Of a stretch of 22,923 nt of DNA, positions 22,041 through 22,923 are shown piece by piece. The DNA comes from Deltaproteobacteria bacterium. Lineage in GTDB: Bacteria > Desulfobacterota_B > Binatia > UBA9968. The position numbers were made by a program, and so were the translations under genes. The DNA is taken from NCBI GenBank assembly GCA_027297485.1, contig JAPUHZ010000423.1:1-22923 (forward strand), read 5' to 3'. Within the stretch, counting starts at the first letter, position 1. The number at the start of each line of letters is the position of its first letter. The notes under the pieces were generated by a model. It had not been told where the DNA came from, did no database searches, and saw only the letters and a program-made list of their open reading frames with translations.

Positions 22041-22706
22041 TTATTTCTTGCAGAGGGTATGCATGTGGGCGATGAGATCCCAAATGGCCTGTTCATCCAG
22101 CACATGACCCCAAGCCGGCATCGCCGGTGAGTGACCCATCTTGGCACCGCCACCGACGATCATCTTGAATTTCAGATCGTCCGTAGGATGCTTCGCTGAG
22201 GTGCAGAAGTCGGCAGGCCTTGGGTTGAGCGCCACCGCAGCCGGGCCATCACCCCGCCCCCTCTTCCCATGGCAGCCATCGCAGCCCGCATCAACGTACC
22301 ACTTTTTTCCCTGCTCAGGGTTGCCCGTGATCGCTACAGCTCTGCAAAGCGAATTAATATAAGCAACGATGTCTGAAATAGCTTGCCTGTCGAGCACCTT
22401 ACCCCAGGCCGGCATCTGTGGGGAGTGGTTCATCTTGGCACCGCCGCCGGCGATCATCTTGAATTTCAGATCATCCGTAGGATGCTTTGCCGATGCGCAG
22501 AAGCCGGGAGGTTTTGGATCCAATGCCGCAGCTACCGGACCATCCCCCCCGGTCTTTCCATGGCAGCTATCACAGCCCGACTTAAAGTACCAATCCTTTC
22601 CCTGATCTGGTCGCCCCAAGCCCCACACGGGGCTAACAGAGAGCGCGACCAGGAAGATTCCTAATGTCAACTTTAGATAGACCCACCGGACAAACTCCAC
22701 ATGCAT
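22041..22706 (-). CDS. Diheme cytochrome c from an internal duplication
   Basis: 221 residues; ATG after AGGAGGTGAG. A signal peptide (about 10-29) precedes two cytochrome c domains: heme 1 with CDSCH (45-49) and axial Met98 in QMPAWG, heme 2 with CDGCH (142-146) and Met196 in AMPAWG. The halves are near copies (shared CxSAKHPTDDLKFKMI and GGGAKMxHSP), and the DNA repeats with a 294-base offset. It is a periplasmic electron carrier and probably serves the heme protein encoded next. The gap to that gene is 139 bases, so a separate promoter is possible. Confidence 0.92.
   Translation of the reverse strand: MHVEFVRWVYLKLTLGIFLVALSVSPVWGLGRPDQGKDWYFKSGCDSCHGKTGGDGPVAAALDPKPPGFCASAKHPTDDLKFKMIAGGGAKMNHSPQMPAWGKVLDRQAISDIVAYINSLCRAVAITGNPEQGKKWYVDAGCDGCHGKRGRGDGPAAVALNPRPADFCTSAKHPTDDLKFKMIVGGGAKMGHSPAMPAWGHVLDEQAIWDLIAHMHTLCKK
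22137..22590. repeat. Tandem duplication within the diheme cytochrome gene
   Basis: The stretch starting at 22137 (CATCTTGGCACCGCC) recurs at 22431 almost unchanged, an offset of 294 bases or 98 codons, and the similarity continues for more than 150 bases. One codon is inserted near the heme-binding site of the second domain. Confidence 0.8.
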
Positions 22707-22746
22707 CCTTTCTCACCTCCTAGTTTTTGTTGACCCCCAGTCTTCC

Positions 22747-22923
22747 TTACCTCTTCTTTAAATACTCAAGGATCGCCTCCGCCACATCCGGCGGAAGATT
22801 GGCCCTTGCCCGCATATGCATTAAGAGGAGATCCCACTCAGCCGGTGAATGCTCTTGAGGAGCCCGAGGATTGTGACAATTGCCACAATAACTCGGCCAC
22901 AGCTTTACCCCCCTCAGGAAAAG
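22747..22923 (-). CDS. Monoheme cytochrome c, C-terminal part cut by the window edge
   Basis: The reverse strand is open from the window end to TAA at 22747-22749 and gives 58 residues. It contains LWPSYCGNCHNPRAP, a CxxCH heme c site, and then Met residues (LLMHMRARANLPPD) that could be the axial ligand, ending in a helix (AEAILEYLKKR). The N-terminus is missing. It lies 40 bases upstream of the diheme cytochrome gene on the same strand, so it is probably the upstream gene of the same module. Confidence 0.82.
   Translation of the reverse strand, partial: LFLRGVKLWPSYCGNCHNPRAPQEHSPAEWDLLLMHMRARANLPPDVAEAILEYLKKR

Noticed and set aside
22141..22605. Two similar plus-strand ORFs that look like a small protein family
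   Set aside because: They are antisense to the two duplicated cytochrome domains, so their similarity is a by-product of that duplication.
1..22923. CRISPR array, tRNA/rRNA genes, riboswitches, integrase or toxin-antitoxin pairs
   Set aside because: No regularly spaced direct repeats, no cloverleaf or rRNA-like sequence, and no recognisable genes of these classes were seen by eye; a tRNAscan/Rfam run would settle small RNAs.

Overview
The window looks like a chromosomal stretch of an uncultured Gram-negative bacterium. Supporting signs are a probable lipoprotein with a lipobox, periplasmic c-type cytochromes, Sec signal peptides and Shine-Dalgarno starts (several GTG/TTG). Base composition is moderate, and some spacers carry AT-rich 'ttttgcatttt'-type or hairpin repeats. 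The mix of genes resembles subsurface or soil lineages formerly grouped with Deltaproteobacteria, Tectomicrobia or NC10; this is an impression from gene content, not a phylogenetic placement. No tRNA, rRNA, CRISPR array or intact mobile element was seen.

Left edge (1-3650) is a decayed accessory zone. It holds the 3' end of an IS3-type transposase, an interrupted reading frame, a small ORF with a good ribosome binding site, one copy of a ~125 bp hairpin-rich repeat, a possible DUF218-like protein, a compositionally distinct isocitrate/isopropylmalate dehydrogenase-family gene and a truncated DUF1989 remnant.

Middle left (3654-7118) has a DUF423 membrane protein, alanine dehydrogenase overlapping a DHH phosphoesterase by 4 bases, a cupin, and a C-terminally truncated molybdopterin-dehydrogenase FAD-subunit fragment. 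Next (7115-10629) is a translationally coupled pair: a TPR-type lipoprotein and an 839-residue exported repeat protein of unknown function. From 10675 to 12824 a tight four-gene operon encodes a RidA-like protein, a D-2-hydroxyacid dehydrogenase, a pterin-4a-carbinolamine dehydratase and a VOC protein.

From 12877 to 15426 come a convergent ABC-type substrate-binding protein without a signal peptide, a second inverted copy of the dispersed repeat, and an M20-family metallohydrolase with an altered metal site. A minus-strand pair follows (polysaccharide deacetylase, then a HEAT-like hypothetical protein), diverging from an exported alkaline phosphatase. A repeat-containing spacer with a good sigma70-type promoter precedes a second VOC gene.

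The right end (19908-22923, minus strand) is a respiratory-type module: a monoheme cytochrome cut by the window edge, a duplicated diheme cytochrome c, a membrane-anchored ethylbenzene-dehydrogenase-like heme protein that also carries a CxxCH, and a five-helix membrane protein. No molybdenum catalytic subunit is seen in the window. The best candidates for undescribed biology are this module, the envelope protein pair, and the palindromic repeats, two of which appear to run in frame through coding sequence.
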